DNA of 7,721 nucleotides, taken from assembly GCA_910579085.1 (NCBI GenBank), contig CAJTRU010000116.1:1-7721 (forward strand). The letters run 5' to 3'. Below, in pieces: positions 1 through 7,216 of this stretch. The notes below the pieces were generated by a model that made no database searches, had not been told where the DNA came from, and saw only the letters and a program-made list of their open reading frames with translations. Within the stretch, counting starts at the first letter, position 1; each line of letters starts with the position of its first letter. The stretch is from an uncultured Lachnospiraceae bacterium. GTDB taxonomy: Bacteria; Bacillota; Clostridia; Lachnospirales; Lachnospiraceae. A program made the position numbers and the translations under genes.

Positions 1-16
1 GTTTCTTTTTTATATT

Positions 17-118
17 TAGGGATACTATGCACTGCTGCGTGGGCTGACGTAGCGGGAGCGTGCCCTGGAATGGAATATGTTTAGCTGGAAACAGAAACCC
101 TGCGTCCGTCCTACAGCA
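17..118 (-). repeat. Extragenic repeat, left copy
   Basis: This noncoding stretch begins 16 nt beyond the ATPase stop codon and is richer in G and C than its surroundings. Read on the minus strand, it has the same ordered blocks as the right flank of the window. These are GACGGACG (110-103), ATATTCCAT (78-70), GGGCACG (65-59) and CGCTACGT (54-47), with 4-nt spacers between the last three blocks in both copies. Its distal part (63-17) also matches 7658-7704 at about 33 of 47 positions without gaps, by hand count. It lies in the sense orientation for transcripts running out of the ABC operon. I see no U-tract that would make it a standard intrinsic terminator. Its function is unknown, and an extragenic palindromic or structured-RNA repeat family is the most cautious description. 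Confidence 0.7.
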
Positions 119-133
119 CAAGATAACTGTAAA

Positions 134-928
134 CTATCCCAGAAGTGCTTTGTCACTTGTGAATTCTTCACCGCTTACTTCTTCAAATTTCTGAAGTAAA
201 TCTTCTACGGATAGTTTTTTCTTTTCCTCTCCTCTTATATCAAGTATAATCTGCCCTTCATTCATCATAACCAGACGGTTGCCATGTACTATTGCATCAC
301 GCATGTTATGTGTAACCATCATTGCAGTAAGGTTGTTTTCTGCTATAATCTTATCTGACAGTTCCAGCACTTTTGCGGCAGTCTTTGGGTCAAGTGCTGC
401 TGTGTGCTCATCAAGCAGAAGAAGTTTTGGCTTTTTAAGGGTTGCCATAAGAAGGGTCACTGCCTGGCGCTGTCCGCCAGATAAAAGCCCTACTTTTGAT
501 GACATCCTGTCTTCAAGGCCAAGGTCAAGGCTTTTTAACAGTGTGTGGTATCTTGCCTTTTCAGACTTTGTTATGCCCCACCTGAGTGTCCTTCTCTGTC
601 CGCGCCTTGCAGCAAGTGCAAGGTTCTCTTGTATTTCCATTGTGGCTGTTGTCCCAGTCATAGGGTCCTGGAACACCCTTCCAAGATAAGGTGCTCTTTT
701 ATGCTCTGGAAGCCCGGTTACATCGTTTCCGTCAATTATAATACTGCCACTGTCTATAGGCCATACACCTGCAACTGCATTAAGCATTGTGGATTTGCCT
801 GCACCATTGCCACCGATAACTGTTACAAAGTCACCCTCATCAAGATAAAGAGTTACCCCGTTTAATGCTTTTTTTTCATTAATTGTACCAATATTAAATG
901 TCTTATGAATATTATTAATCTCTAACAT
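134..928 (-). CDS. ABC transporter ATP-binding protein, TrpZ-like (COG1101-type)
   Basis: This 264-residue protein is the cytoplasmic ATPase of an ABC importer and should power the permease encoded just upstream. All nucleotide-binding elements are intact: Walker A GGNGAGKST (39-47), Q-loop Gln87 in FQDP, signature LSGGQRQ (149-155), Walker B with the catalytic Glu in LLLLDEHTAALD (169-180), and H-loop His207. The length and the FQDPMTGTTATMEIQENL region resemble the ATPases that pair with BPD_transp_2 permeases of the TrpXYZ group, which in streptococci are linked to aromatic amino-acid uptake. The substrate is inferred from family only. The ATG at 928 follows a GGGGG ribosome binding site (939-935), which can pair with CCUCC of 16S rRNA through one G-U wobble. 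The gene is last in its cluster and is followed by the left repeat copy. Confidence 0.88.
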   Translation of the reverse strand: MLEINNIHKTFNIGTINEKKALNGVTLYLDEGDFVTVIGGNGAGKSTMLNAVAGVWPIDSGSIIIDGNDVTGLPEHKRAPYLGRVFQDPMTGTTATMEIQENLALAARRGQRRTLRWGITKSEKARYHTLLKSLDLGLEDRMSSKVGLLSGGQRQAVTLLMATLKKPKLLLLDEHTAALDPKTAAKVLELSDKIIAENNLTAMMVTHNMRDAIVHGNRLVMMNEGQIILDIRGEEKKKLSVEDLLQKFEEVSGEEFTSDKALLG

Positions 929-942
929 ATTTATCCCCCAAT

Positions 943-979
943 TTTCCTGGTTCTGGACACTAGTCCCCAGACCAGGAAA
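943..979 (-). other. Strong intercistronic hairpin between permease and ATPase genes
   Basis: Positions 943-951 pair perfectly with 971-979 (9 bp). After a bulged base at 952, 953-956 pair with 967-970 (4 bp) around a 10-nt loop. In the minus-strand mRNA the stem is followed by AAAATT and then the GGGGG ribosome binding site of the ATPase gene. There is no U-tract, so it is not a classical terminator. A role in mRNA processing, differential stability or translation of the ATPase is possible but inferred. Confidence 0.7.
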
Positions 980-991
980 TTATTCTGCACA

Positions 992-1011
992 ATGCCTGCA
1001 TATAAAGGCAT
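992..1011 (-). other. Small hairpin at the permease stop codon
   Basis: Six base pairs (992-997 with 1006-1011) close an 8-nt loop. The stem overlaps the first base of the permease TGA stop codon (1013-1011). With the larger hairpin at 943-979 it fills most of the 82-nt gap between the two transporter genes. No U-tract follows. Confidence 0.45.
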
Positions 1012-1952
1012 CAGCTTTTAGCTGCCTTTCTGTATGAATTCTTAGACCTTGCACGCATATAAGGCACTGCAAGGAATATTGCAACTACTATGGCAGAGAA
1101 CAGTTTCATATCAATAGTAGGAAGCCCAAGCCATAATACAAACTGTATTACAACATAGTAAATAATACTTCCTACAGCAACAAATGCAAGCTTTGCTGAG
1201 AAGTTAAGCCTTTTGCCAAATAATGCTTCACCAATGACTTCACCAATAATAACTGATGCAAGGCCTATAACAATAGCCCCACGCCCCATATTTACATCAA
1301 AATTGCCCTGGTACTGTGCCAGTATGCCTCCTGCGAGCCCTACAAGCCCGTTTGAAAATGCAAGTGCAATGACCTTGGCTACAGATGTGTTTATGCCCTG
1401 TGCACGTGACATATTTTCATTACAGCCTGTTGCCCTTAATGTAAATCCTATTTCAGTACCAAAGAACCAGTACAGAAGTGCAATTATTACAACCAGCATA
1501 CCAACGACTTTTATAATTGTAAGAGGATTATCCCTTCCAGAAACTACAAGGTTGTACATATCCACACTTACAGCCTGGTTTGCCCTGCCCTGCGCAATAT
1601 TCAGGTTTACAGAATAAAGTGCAATCTGGGTAAGTATTCCTGAAAGTATTGCTGGTATGCCAAAAACTGTATGTAAAATACCTGTTACTATACCTGCAAG
1701 CATACCTGCAATACATGCAATCCCTACTGCCACAATTGGCGGAAAGCCTGCAAGCACAAGCATAACTGTAACTGCCCCGCCTGTTCCAAGCGTACCATCA
1801 ACTGTAAGGTCCGCATAATCCAGGATTTTATATGTAAGGAACACGCCTATTGCCATAATGCCCCATATAAGCCCTTGTGCTGCCGAACCTGGAAGTGCAC
1901 GTATTAAAGCTGTAATATCACGTGCACAAAATACTTGTATTAAATTAAACAT
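1011..1952 (-). CDS. ABC transporter permease, BPD_transp_2 / TrpY-like (COG4120-type)
   Basis: This 313-residue integral membrane protein has about eight hydrophobic segments, at roughly residues 21-40, 55-70, 72-92, 100-118, 147-165, 190-212, 226-245, 255-277 and 284-300; the exact count is uncertain. The loop around residues 171-190 (LRATGCNENMSRAQGIN) matches the ATPase-contact loop of the BPD_transp_2 permease family. The early LDYADLTVDGTLGTGGA stretch is typical of the TrpY/COG4120 branch. It should form the translocation pore with the ATPase at 134-928. The C-terminus is a basic tail (RARSKNSYRKAAKS). The ATG at 1952 is preceded by GGAGG (1961-1957), four bases away. The gene for the usual extracytoplasmic binding lipoprotein is not adjacent. 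Aromatic amino-acid uptake is a family-based guess. Confidence 0.87.
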   Translation of the reverse strand: MFNLIQVFCARDITALIRALPGSAAQGLIWGIMAIGVFLTYKILDYADLTVDGTLGTGGAVTVMLVLAGFPPIVAVGIACIAGMLAGIVTGILHTVFGIPAILSGILTQIALYSVNLNIAQGRANQAVSVDMYNLVVSGRDNPLTIIKVVGMLVVIIALLYWFFGTEIGFTLRATGCNENMSRAQGINTSVAKVIALAFSNGLVGLAGGILAQYQGNFDVNMGRGAIVIGLASVIIGEVIGEALFGKRLNFSAKLAFVAVGSIIYYVVIQFVLWLGLPTIDMKLFSAIVVAIFLAVPYMRARSKNSYRKAAKS

Positions 1953-1965
1953 TTTTCCTCCGTTC

Positions 1966-2000
1966 TGCCAGACAGGAAGAATTAATAAACCAGCCTGGCA
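1966..2000 (-). other. Hairpin just upstream of the permease ribosome binding site
   Basis: In the minus-strand RNA, 2000-1993 (UGCCAGGC) pairs with 1973-1966 (GUCUGGCA) over 8 bp, including one G-U, around a 19-nt loop. The 3' arm ends only a few bases before the GGAGG at 1961-1957. The rest of the 97-nt gap back to the GH13 stop codon is AT-rich. I could not find a confident promoter or an intrinsic terminator in it. Confidence 0.5.
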
Positions 2001-2049
2001 TTAAATATATTCCCAAAAGCATAAGACATTTCCATAATAAGTAATTATC

Positions 2050-4194
2050 TTATACCTGGTTTTTAATATCTTTTATAATAGCTCCTGACATTGGAGGACA
2101 TTCTACATTAAGAATTCCGCCTTCCAGTGAGTATAACTTAGCTTCATCTGAATAGCCATCCCTGTTTGTTATCATAAGCCTTGCCATATGCGTATTGTCA
2201 ACCATACCAAGACGCCATACAGGTATCCTTAAATTCCTGGTTTCCTCACTGCTGTTGACAATCACAACTACCCTGTCATTTTCATCAAACCTGCCATAAC
2301 TTATAAGCTGGTATTCACCATTAAGGAAAAGTATTGAACCAGTCTTTAATACCTGGTAGTCCTTGTGTATACGTATAAGTTCCCTGTGGTATTCTATAAG
2401 CTCATGGTCTTCATGCCCCCAGGGGTAAGTACGCCTGTTATCAGGGTCAGTCCAGCCACAAAGACCAGCCTCATCACCATAATATATTGTAGGCGCACCT
2501 GGCCATGTCATCTGCATCATTACGGCAATACGGAACACTGCCTTGTCAACACCCTCATTTGCTGCCTCTGGCCCTAATGTTGCAGTCCTTCCCACTTTCC
2601 TGTTAGTACGTGTAAGAAACCTTGAATGGTCATGGTTTGAAAGCTCATTCATTGCAACCTGGAGTGACTGTGTGCTAAACCTGGTCATAAAATTACGCAT
2701 TGACCCAAAAAATGCATCTGCATTTCCAAGCATGTCACCACGGTATTCATCACTGTGCTTTTCAACACCTGTAAGAAACCATGTTACAGGTTCCATAAAT
2801 GCATCATAGTTCATAACAGTATCCCATTGTCCCCCGCGCAGCCAGTCTGTAGGGTCGCCATAATGTTCTGCAAGTATTATGGCTTCAGGGTTTGCCTCTT
2901 TAACATTCTTCCGGAACTCCTGCCAGAAATAATGGTTAAATTCTGGCGAATTTCCAAGGTCTGCCGCTACGTCAAGCCTCCATCCGTCTACATTATACGG
3001 AGGTGAAACCCATTTGCGCGCAATTCTCATAATATAATTAAAAAGTTCTGGTGACTCCTCATAATTCAGCTTTGGCAGTGTATCATGGCCCCACCAGCCG
3101 TCATAATGCGTATTATATGGCCATCTGTCCTCATAAAATTTAAAAAATGACCGGTAAGGGCTGTCACCTGCAACAAAGCCGCCCTTTGCATAACCTTCTG
3201 CATTCTCATATATACATTCCCTGTCAAGCCATTTGTTAAAAGAACCACAGTGGTTAAATACACCATCAAGTATAACCTTCATGCCTCTTCTATGGACTTC
3301 TTCCACAAAATGCGCAAACATCTCATTGCTTGCTTCAAGGTTCTCCTTATCAGTTACACGGCAGATATAGCGTGTTGCATCCTTATTCGGGTTTACAGGG
3401 TTACAAATAATCTCACCATTATCCCCACGTTTTAAAAGTTCTCCCTCATCCTTTACAATCTTTCCAAAATGCGGGTCTATATAATCATAATCCTGTATAT
3501 CATACTTATGGTTGGAAGGCGAAACAAATACAGGGTTTAAATAAATAGCATCAACACCCAGTTTCTGCAGGTAATCAAGTTTCTGCATTACCCCGGCAAT
3601 ATCACCACCATAAAATTCCCTTACCCCCATTGAGGCAGGATATTTAAACCAGTCAGTAACTTTCTGTGTGCCTTCGCCAATATATATATACTCATCTGTT
3701 TCTACATCATTAGTATGGTCACCATTGTAAAACCTGTCAACATATATCTGGTAAAATATTGCGCCTTTAGCCCAGTCAGGTGTATTATATGAAGGTGTAA
3801 TAAAGAAATTATAGTATGGTTCAATGCCACTGCATACACCAACACTGTTATAATAACACACAATCTGCCCACTGTGGACTTCAAAATAATATTCCACTTT
3901 CTCTGTGCCAAGCTGTATTGTTCCTTCATAATAATCAAAAAGCCTGTCATTGGAAGTCTTTTCCATAAGCTGCCTGTCATTGCCACAGACAAGGTAAACC
4001 TCATCCACATTTTCCCTGGCACTTCTGAAACGTATCCTTACCAGTTCATTTTCACCTGGCTCTGATGGTATCCTGTAAAACGGAGTTCCATCACTAAATA
4101 ATGCCTGTGGGTTAAAAATCATAGTCAGATTATCTATAAAAAGCTGGGTTTTCATAGCTTTAGACATTTTATCAAATCTAACATTAAAGTCCAT
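2050..4194 (-). CDS. GH13 alpha-glucan hydrolase (neopullulanase/cyclomaltodextrinase-like), cytoplasmic
   Basis: This 714-residue protein has an N-terminal beta-sandwich resembling CBM34 (about residues 25-135), a GH13 TIM barrel starting near the WAKGAIFYQIYVDRFYNGD motif, and a C-terminal beta domain from about residue 625. The catalytic set is complete: region I DGVFNH (310-315), nucleophile Asp408 in GWRLDVAAD, acid/base Glu443 in ILAEHYGD, and transition-state Asp522 in NELSNHDHSR. The YYGDEAGLCGWTDPDNRRTYPW stretch is also typical. It lacks a signal peptide, so it probably hydrolyses imported malto- or cyclo-oligosaccharides in the cytosol. Exact specificity cannot be read from sequence. 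The ATG at 4194 is preferred because GGAG lies 8 nt upstream; an ATG at 4212 would add six residues but has no ribosome binding site. Only 34 nt separate it from cca, so the two are probably cotranscribed. Confidence 0.9.
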   Translation of the reverse strand: MDFNVRFDKMSKAMKTQLFIDNLTMIFNPQALFSDGTPFYRIPSEPGENELVRIRFRSARENVDEVYLVCGNDRQLMEKTSNDRLFDYYEGTIQLGTEKVEYYFEVHSGQIVCYYNSVGVCSGIEPYYNFFITPSYNTPDWAKGAIFYQIYVDRFYNGDHTNDVETDEYIYIGEGTQKVTDWFKYPASMGVREFYGGDIAGVMQKLDYLQKLGVDAIYLNPVFVSPSNHKYDIQDYDYIDPHFGKIVKDEGELLKRGDNGEIICNPVNPNKDATRYICRVTDKENLEASNEMFAHFVEEVHRRGMKVILDGVFNHCGSFNKWLDRECIYENAEGYAKGGFVAGDSPYRSFFKFYEDRWPYNTHYDGWWGHDTLPKLNYEESPELFNYIMRIARKWVSPPYNVDGWRLDVAADLGNSPEFNHYFWQEFRKNVKEANPEAIILAEHYGDPTDWLRGGQWDTVMNYDAFMEPVTWFLTGVEKHSDEYRGDMLGNADAFFGSMRNFMTRFSTQSLQVAMNELSNHDHSRFLTRTNRKVGRTATLGPEAANEGVDKAVFRIAVMMQMTWPGAPTIYYGDEAGLCGWTDPDNRRTYPWGHEDHELIEYHRELIRIHKDYQVLKTGSILFLNGEYQLISYGRFDENDRVVVIVNSSEETRNLRIPVWRLGMVDNTHMARLMITNRDGYSDEAKLYSLEGGILNVECPPMSGAIIKDIKNQV

Positions 4195-4228
4195 CTTTCC
4201 ATCTCCTTCCATACGGTATATGGCTTTT

Positions 4229-5668
4229 TTAAATGCCTGCTATTTCTTTTGCATGGCTTAACAATATATCCTTTTTATTCTGCCCAGGTTCTTCAAGGAC
4301 TATATCAAGCAGTTCCCCTAAAACCCTGCCTATCTCTGGTCCAGGTTTTATACCCGCATTAATCAAATCGTTTCCATCTATATCTAAATCTTTTATACAA
4401 AGAGGTGTTTCTTCTTCTATTATTTCCTTGTATTTTATGATTACACCTTTAAGGTTTCCAAGTTTTTCCTCAAATGTTACAGGATTTTGTGCAAGTATAT
4501 CCGCATACTGTACAAGGAACAGCATTTCCATAATATCACTGCCTATCTTTGAAACAGCCCTCCTTACAGTACGTTTCGCTGGAACAATCCTGTAATCATG
4601 GTATTTTACAAGCCTTTTTACAATTGAAACTGTATTATTGTCAAATGACAGCCTTTTTAAAATATTTTCCGCCATTTCTTCACCTTTCTGCGGGTGTCCA
4701 TAAAAATGCCCTGTGCCATTTTCATCCACAGACATAACTTCTGGCTTTGCAATATCATGCAAAAGCATTACAAGGCATAACATAAGCTGGTGTTTCTTAT
4801 CAATTCCCGCTTTAAATTCTTCTGCCTGTTTAAACACATCCTCTGGGATAAAATTGCTGCTATTTCCTGTGCTGTTACCACAGTCCCTCAAAAAACAGCC
4901 CATAATTTCTATACTGCGGACAGAATGTTCCCCTACAGTATATATATGATGCGGGTTATGCTGTACAGTTTCCATCATTTTATCAAACTCTGGCAAAAAA
5001 ACCTTTGTCATACCAGTATTATAGGCCTCACGTATCTTCCCAGGGTGTTTTGACACAAGAAGTTTGGAAAGCTCTGTCCTTATTCTCTCTGCACTAATCT
5101 TTTCCAGATTTCCTGCCCTTTCCATAGCTGCCTGCTTTGTCTTGTCTTCAATACTAAAACCAAGCTGTGCCGAAAACCTCACCGCCCTTAACATCCTGAG
5201 TGCATCTTCATCAAACCTGCTGCCAGGATTGCCTACACAGCGTATTATACCATCTTTTAAATCACTAAGCCCGTTAAATTCATCTATAAGCCCATCCCTG
5301 TCATTATATGCCATTGCATTAACTGTAAAATCCCTGCGTCCAAGGTCAAGCCGCAGGTTACTTGTAAACTCAACATTCTCTGGATGCCTTCCATCTTCAT
5401 ATTTTCCATCAATCCTGTAGGTAGTTACTTCATACCCTGTATCACCAATCATAACTGTAACTGTACCATGTTTAATTCCTGTGTCAATTGTACGCCTGAA
5501 ACATGATTTTACAAATAAAGGTTCTGCTGATGTTGTTATATCCCAGTCTAAAGGCTCTCTCCCAAGCAGCGTATCCCTGACACATCCGCCGACTGCATAT
5601 GCTTCATGGCCTGCTTCTTCCAGTTTATTAATAATATATGAAACATCCCCAGGTAATATAATTTCCAT
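4229..5668 (-). CDS. cca: CCA-adding tRNA nucleotidyltransferase with HD domain
   Basis: This 479-residue class II nucleotidyltransferase adds or repairs the 3'-CCA of tRNAs in the cytoplasm without a nucleic-acid template. The head domain shows GGCVRDTLLG (27-36), the catalytic Asp pair in LDWDITT (40-46), RRDFTVNAMAYN (111-122) and the nucleotide-selecting EDALR (154-158), followed by RMLRAVRFSAQLGF. An HD phosphohydrolase domain follows, with HHIYTVGEHS (240-249), LLHDIAKPE (302-310), HFYGHPQKG (321-329) and YHD (356-358). The EDxxR motif suggests a full CCA enzyme, although split CC- and A-adding enzymes cannot be excluded from one gene. The frame stays open upstream to 5785, but those 39 residues lack family similarity and would overlap the promoter. 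The ATG at 5668 has GGGGG 7 nt upstream and starts at the expected family position. Confidence 0.93.
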   Translation of the reverse strand: MEIILPGDVSYIINKLEEAGHEAYAVGGCVRDTLLGREPLDWDITTSAEPLFVKSCFRRTIDTGIKHGTVTVMIGDTGYEVTTYRIDGKYEDGRHPENVEFTSNLRLDLGRRDFTVNAMAYNDRDGLIDEFNGLSDLKDGIIRCVGNPGSRFDEDALRMLRAVRFSAQLGFSIEDKTKQAAMERAGNLEKISAERIRTELSKLLVSKHPGKIREAYNTGMTKVFLPEFDKMMETVQHNPHHIYTVGEHSVRSIEIMGCFLRDCGNSTGNSSNFIPEDVFKQAEEFKAGIDKKHQLMLCLVMLLHDIAKPEVMSVDENGTGHFYGHPQKGEEMAENILKRLSFDNNTVSIVKRLVKYHDYRIVPAKRTVRRAVSKIGSDIMEMLFLVQYADILAQNPVTFEEKLGNLKGVIIKYKEIIEEETPLCIKDLDIDGNDLINAGIKPGPEIGRVLGELLDIVLEEPGQNKKDILLSHAKEIAGI

Positions 5669-5680
5669 AATAAATCCCCC

Positions 5681-5724
5681 ATGCCATTCCAATGGCATAA
5701 ATGGTGTTTTCTTTACTATGCCAT
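5681..5724 (-). promoter_or_regulatory. Three-arm alternative hairpin in the cca leader
   Basis: In the minus-strand RNA, arm A (5724-5717, AUGGCAUA) can pair with arm B (5699-5692, UAUGCCAU) over 8 bp. Arm B (5698-5691) can instead pair with arm C (5688-5681) over 7-8 bp with a very short loop. The two pairings exclude each other. Arm C runs straight into the GGGGG ribosome binding site of cca, so the B-C hairpin could hinder ribosome binding and the A-B hairpin could relieve it. The complementarity is visible in the sequence; the regulatory role is inferred. A dyad-symmetric protein operator is an alternative reading of the 5681-5698 palindrome. Confidence 0.5.
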
Positions 5725-5742
5725 AAATAGCATATCTTAAAT

Positions 5743-5771
5743 ATGATAACATAAAATTACCAGCAATGCAA
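5743..5771 (-). promoter_or_regulatory. Predicted sigma-A promoter for the cca-GH13 unit
   Basis: Read on the minus strand, the -35 box is TTGCAT (5771-5766), followed by a 17-nt spacer and the -10 box TATCAT (5748-5743). A TG lies one base before the -10 box, giving an extended -10. It sits just after the metK terminator hairpin. Transcription would begin near 5736, leaving a leader of about 68 nt before the cca ATG. Confidence 0.65.
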
Positions 5772-5783
5772 ACCAACAGCTCC

Positions 5784-5820
5784 AAAATAAATCTCCCATA
5801 AATGGTCTTATGGGAGATTT
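5784..5820 (-). terminator. Intrinsic terminator of metK
   Basis: Positions 5789-5801 and 5808-5820 form a perfect 13-bp stem with the core CTCCCATAA / TTATGGGAG and a 6-nt loop. In the minus-strand RNA the stem ends in UUU and is followed by AUUUU, giving seven U in eight bases. It lies about 80 nt beyond the metK stop codon and just before the cca promoter. The plus strand also has a short U-rich run after the stem, so weak bidirectional action is possible. Confidence 0.8.
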
Positions 5821-5870
5821 TATAAAATATAATAACTAATGCAGCTCTTTAATATAACAGGCTTATAACA

Positions 5871-5891
5871 GGTTTTATATAAATTAAAACC
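5871..5891 (-). other. AT-rich hairpin just after metK
   Basis: GGTTTTA (5871-5877) and TAAAACC (5885-5891) form a 7-bp stem around a 7-nt loop, nine bases past the metK stop codon. No U-tract follows, so the main terminator is more likely the stem at 5789-5820. Next to it, TATAACAGG occurs twice in direct orientation (5853-5861 and 5864-5872). Its role is unknown. Confidence 0.35.
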
Positions 5892-5900
5892 ATAAAGGTA

Positions 5901-7094
5901 TTATTCCTGTAAATATTTCTTTAACAACTCTGCTTTATCTGTCTTTTCCCAGGACAAATCAAGGTCATTGCGGCCAAAATGCCCATAAGCAGCAGTCTGC
6001 CTGTAAACAGGCCTGCGCAAATCAAGCATTTTAATTATTCCTGCTGGACGGAGGTCAAAGTTATCACGGATTATATTAACAAGCTCTTCATCACTAAGTT
6101 TACCTGTTCCAAACGTATCCGCCATTACAGACGTAGGCTGTGCAACGCCTATAGCATATGAAAGCTGTATCTCACACTTATCTGCAAGACCTGCTGCCAC
6201 AATATTCTTTGCAACATACCTTGCCGCATAAGCAGCTGAACGGTCAACCTTTGTACAGTCCTTTCCAGAAAATGCACCACCGCCATGACGTGCATAGCCC
6301 CCATATGTATCAACTATAATCTTACGTCCAGTAAGTCCGCTGTCCCCATTTGGCCCTCCTATAACAAACCTTCCTGTAGGGTTAATAAAATACTTTGTTT
6401 TTTCATTTACAAGCTCTGCTGGAAGTACAGGGTCAATTACATATTTACGGATATCTTTATGTATCTGTTCTTGTGTTACTTCCTCTGAATGTTGTGATGA
6501 AATAACTACGGCGTCAATATGTACAGGTTTGCCATCTCCGTCATACTCCACTGTAACCTGGCTTTTACCATCAGGACGAAGATAGCTTAAAGTCCCGTCT
6601 TTCCTGGTTTCTGTCAGTTTCTTTGCAAGCTTGTGCGCAAGTGATACTGGATATGGCATATATTCTTCTGTCTCATTAGTTGCAAAACCAAACATCATTC
6701 CCTGGTCTCCTGCGCCAATAGACTCTATTTCTTCATCGCTCATCTGGTTTTCCTTAGCTTCCAGTGCTTTGTCCACTCCCATTGCAATATCAGCAGACTG
6801 CTGGTCAAGCAATATATTCACTTTGCATGTATCACAGTTAAATCCTTTTTCATCACTGTCATACCCTGTTTCACGTATTGTCTCACGTGCAATTTTCTCA
6901 TAATCCACTTGTGCTTTAGTAGTAATTTCACCCATTACCATTACATAGTCTGTAGTAATAACTGTTTCACAAGCTACACGGCTCATTGGGTCCTGTGCCA
7001 TAAGTGCATCTAAAACCGCATCAGAAATATTATCACATATTTTATCCGGATGCCCCTCTGTAACTGACTCAGATGTAAATAATCTTCTCTCCAT
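5901..7094 (-). CDS. metK: S-adenosylmethionine synthetase
   Basis: This 397-residue cytosolic enzyme makes S-adenosylmethionine from methionine and ATP. Length and motifs are those of bacterial MetK. The N-terminal TSESVTEGHPDK contains the active-site His15 and Asp17, GAGDQGMMFG (127-136) is the first signature, and GGGAFSGKDCTKVDRS (271-286) is the glycine-rich signature with its Lys and Asp residues. The C-terminal region runs through the expected DLRRPVYRQTAAYGHFGR. The frame extends upstream to a GTG at 7118, but that start lacks a ribosome binding site. The ATG at 7094 has AAAGAGG (7107-7101) six bases upstream and matches the family N-terminus, so it is chosen. The gene is preceded by a SAM-I riboswitch, so its product should shut down its own expression. 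It is followed by an intrinsic terminator and is probably monocistronic. Confidence 0.97.
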   Translation of the reverse strand: MERRLFTSESVTEGHPDKICDNISDAVLDALMAQDPMSRVACETVITTDYVMVMGEITTKAQVDYEKIARETIRETGYDSDEKGFNCDTCKVNILLDQQSADIAMGVDKALEAKENQMSDEEIESIGAGDQGMMFGFATNETEEYMPYPVSLAHKLAKKLTETRKDGTLSYLRPDGKSQVTVEYDGDGKPVHIDAVVISSQHSEEVTQEQIHKDIRKYVIDPVLPAELVNEKTKYFINPTGRFVIGGPNGDSGLTGRKIIVDTYGGYARHGGGAFSGKDCTKVDRSAAYAARYVAKNIVAAGLADKCEIQLSYAIGVAQPTSVMADTFGTGKLSDEELVNIIRDNFDLRPAGIIKMLDLRRPVYRQTAAYGHFGRNDLDLSWEKTDKAELLKKYLQE

Positions 7095-7109
7095 ATTATA
7101 CCTCTTTCC

Positions 7110-7153
7110 ATCTGCCACCTGTTTATATAATACCTGCGGGCAGTCTGGCAGAT
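7110..7153 (-). other. Inverted repeat next to the metK ribosome binding site
   Basis: ATCTGCCA (7110-7117) and TGGCAGAT (7146-7153) are perfect 8-bp inverted arms with a 28-nt loop. In the mRNA the 3' arm ends two bases before the metK AAAGAGG. It lies downstream of the riboswitch terminator, so it exists only in read-through transcripts. A second small dyad, ACAGG (7198-7202) with CCTGT (7212-7216), lies between it and the terminator. Function is inferred only: it could lower or tune metK translation. Confidence 0.45.
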
Positions 7154-7216
7154 ATTACTTTTAACTTGTCTTTGCTTGTACTTATGCTGGATGTTCTACA
7201 GGACATAATCCCCTGT

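Noticed and set aside
17..118. Left repeat as the intrinsic terminator of the ABC operon
   Set aside because: In the minus-strand RNA the last part is A-rich (ATATAAAAAAG), not U-rich, and no strong stem is followed by a U-tract.
279..689. Plus-strand open frame of 136 codons, and other plus-strand frames opposite the five genes
   Set aside because: They lie antisense to well-supported conserved genes, their products resemble no family I know, and I saw no ribosome binding sites for them.
1953..2049. Promoter for the permease-ATPase genes in the 97-nt gap
   Set aside because: I tried several -35/-10 pairings in the AT-rich stretch, but none had both boxes near consensus at 16-18 nt spacing.
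4195..4212. GH13 start at ATG 4212
   Set aside because: The Shine-Dalgarno GGAGA lies inside this extension and is correctly spaced for the ATG at 4194.
5669..5785. Longer cca reading frame starting at 5785
   Set aside because: The extra 39 residues do not look like the enzyme family, and this stretch holds the predicted promoter, transcription start and leader hairpins.
5853..5872. Direct repeat of TATAACAGG as a regulator site
   Set aside because: It lies downstream of metK and upstream of its terminator, where a regulator site is unlikely, and two short AT-rich copies can arise by chance.
7095..7118. Longer metK starting at GTG 7118 (eight extra residues)
   Set aside because: There is no ribosome binding site before the GTG. 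The AAAGAGG at 7107-7101 serves the ATG at 7094, where the family N-terminus begins.
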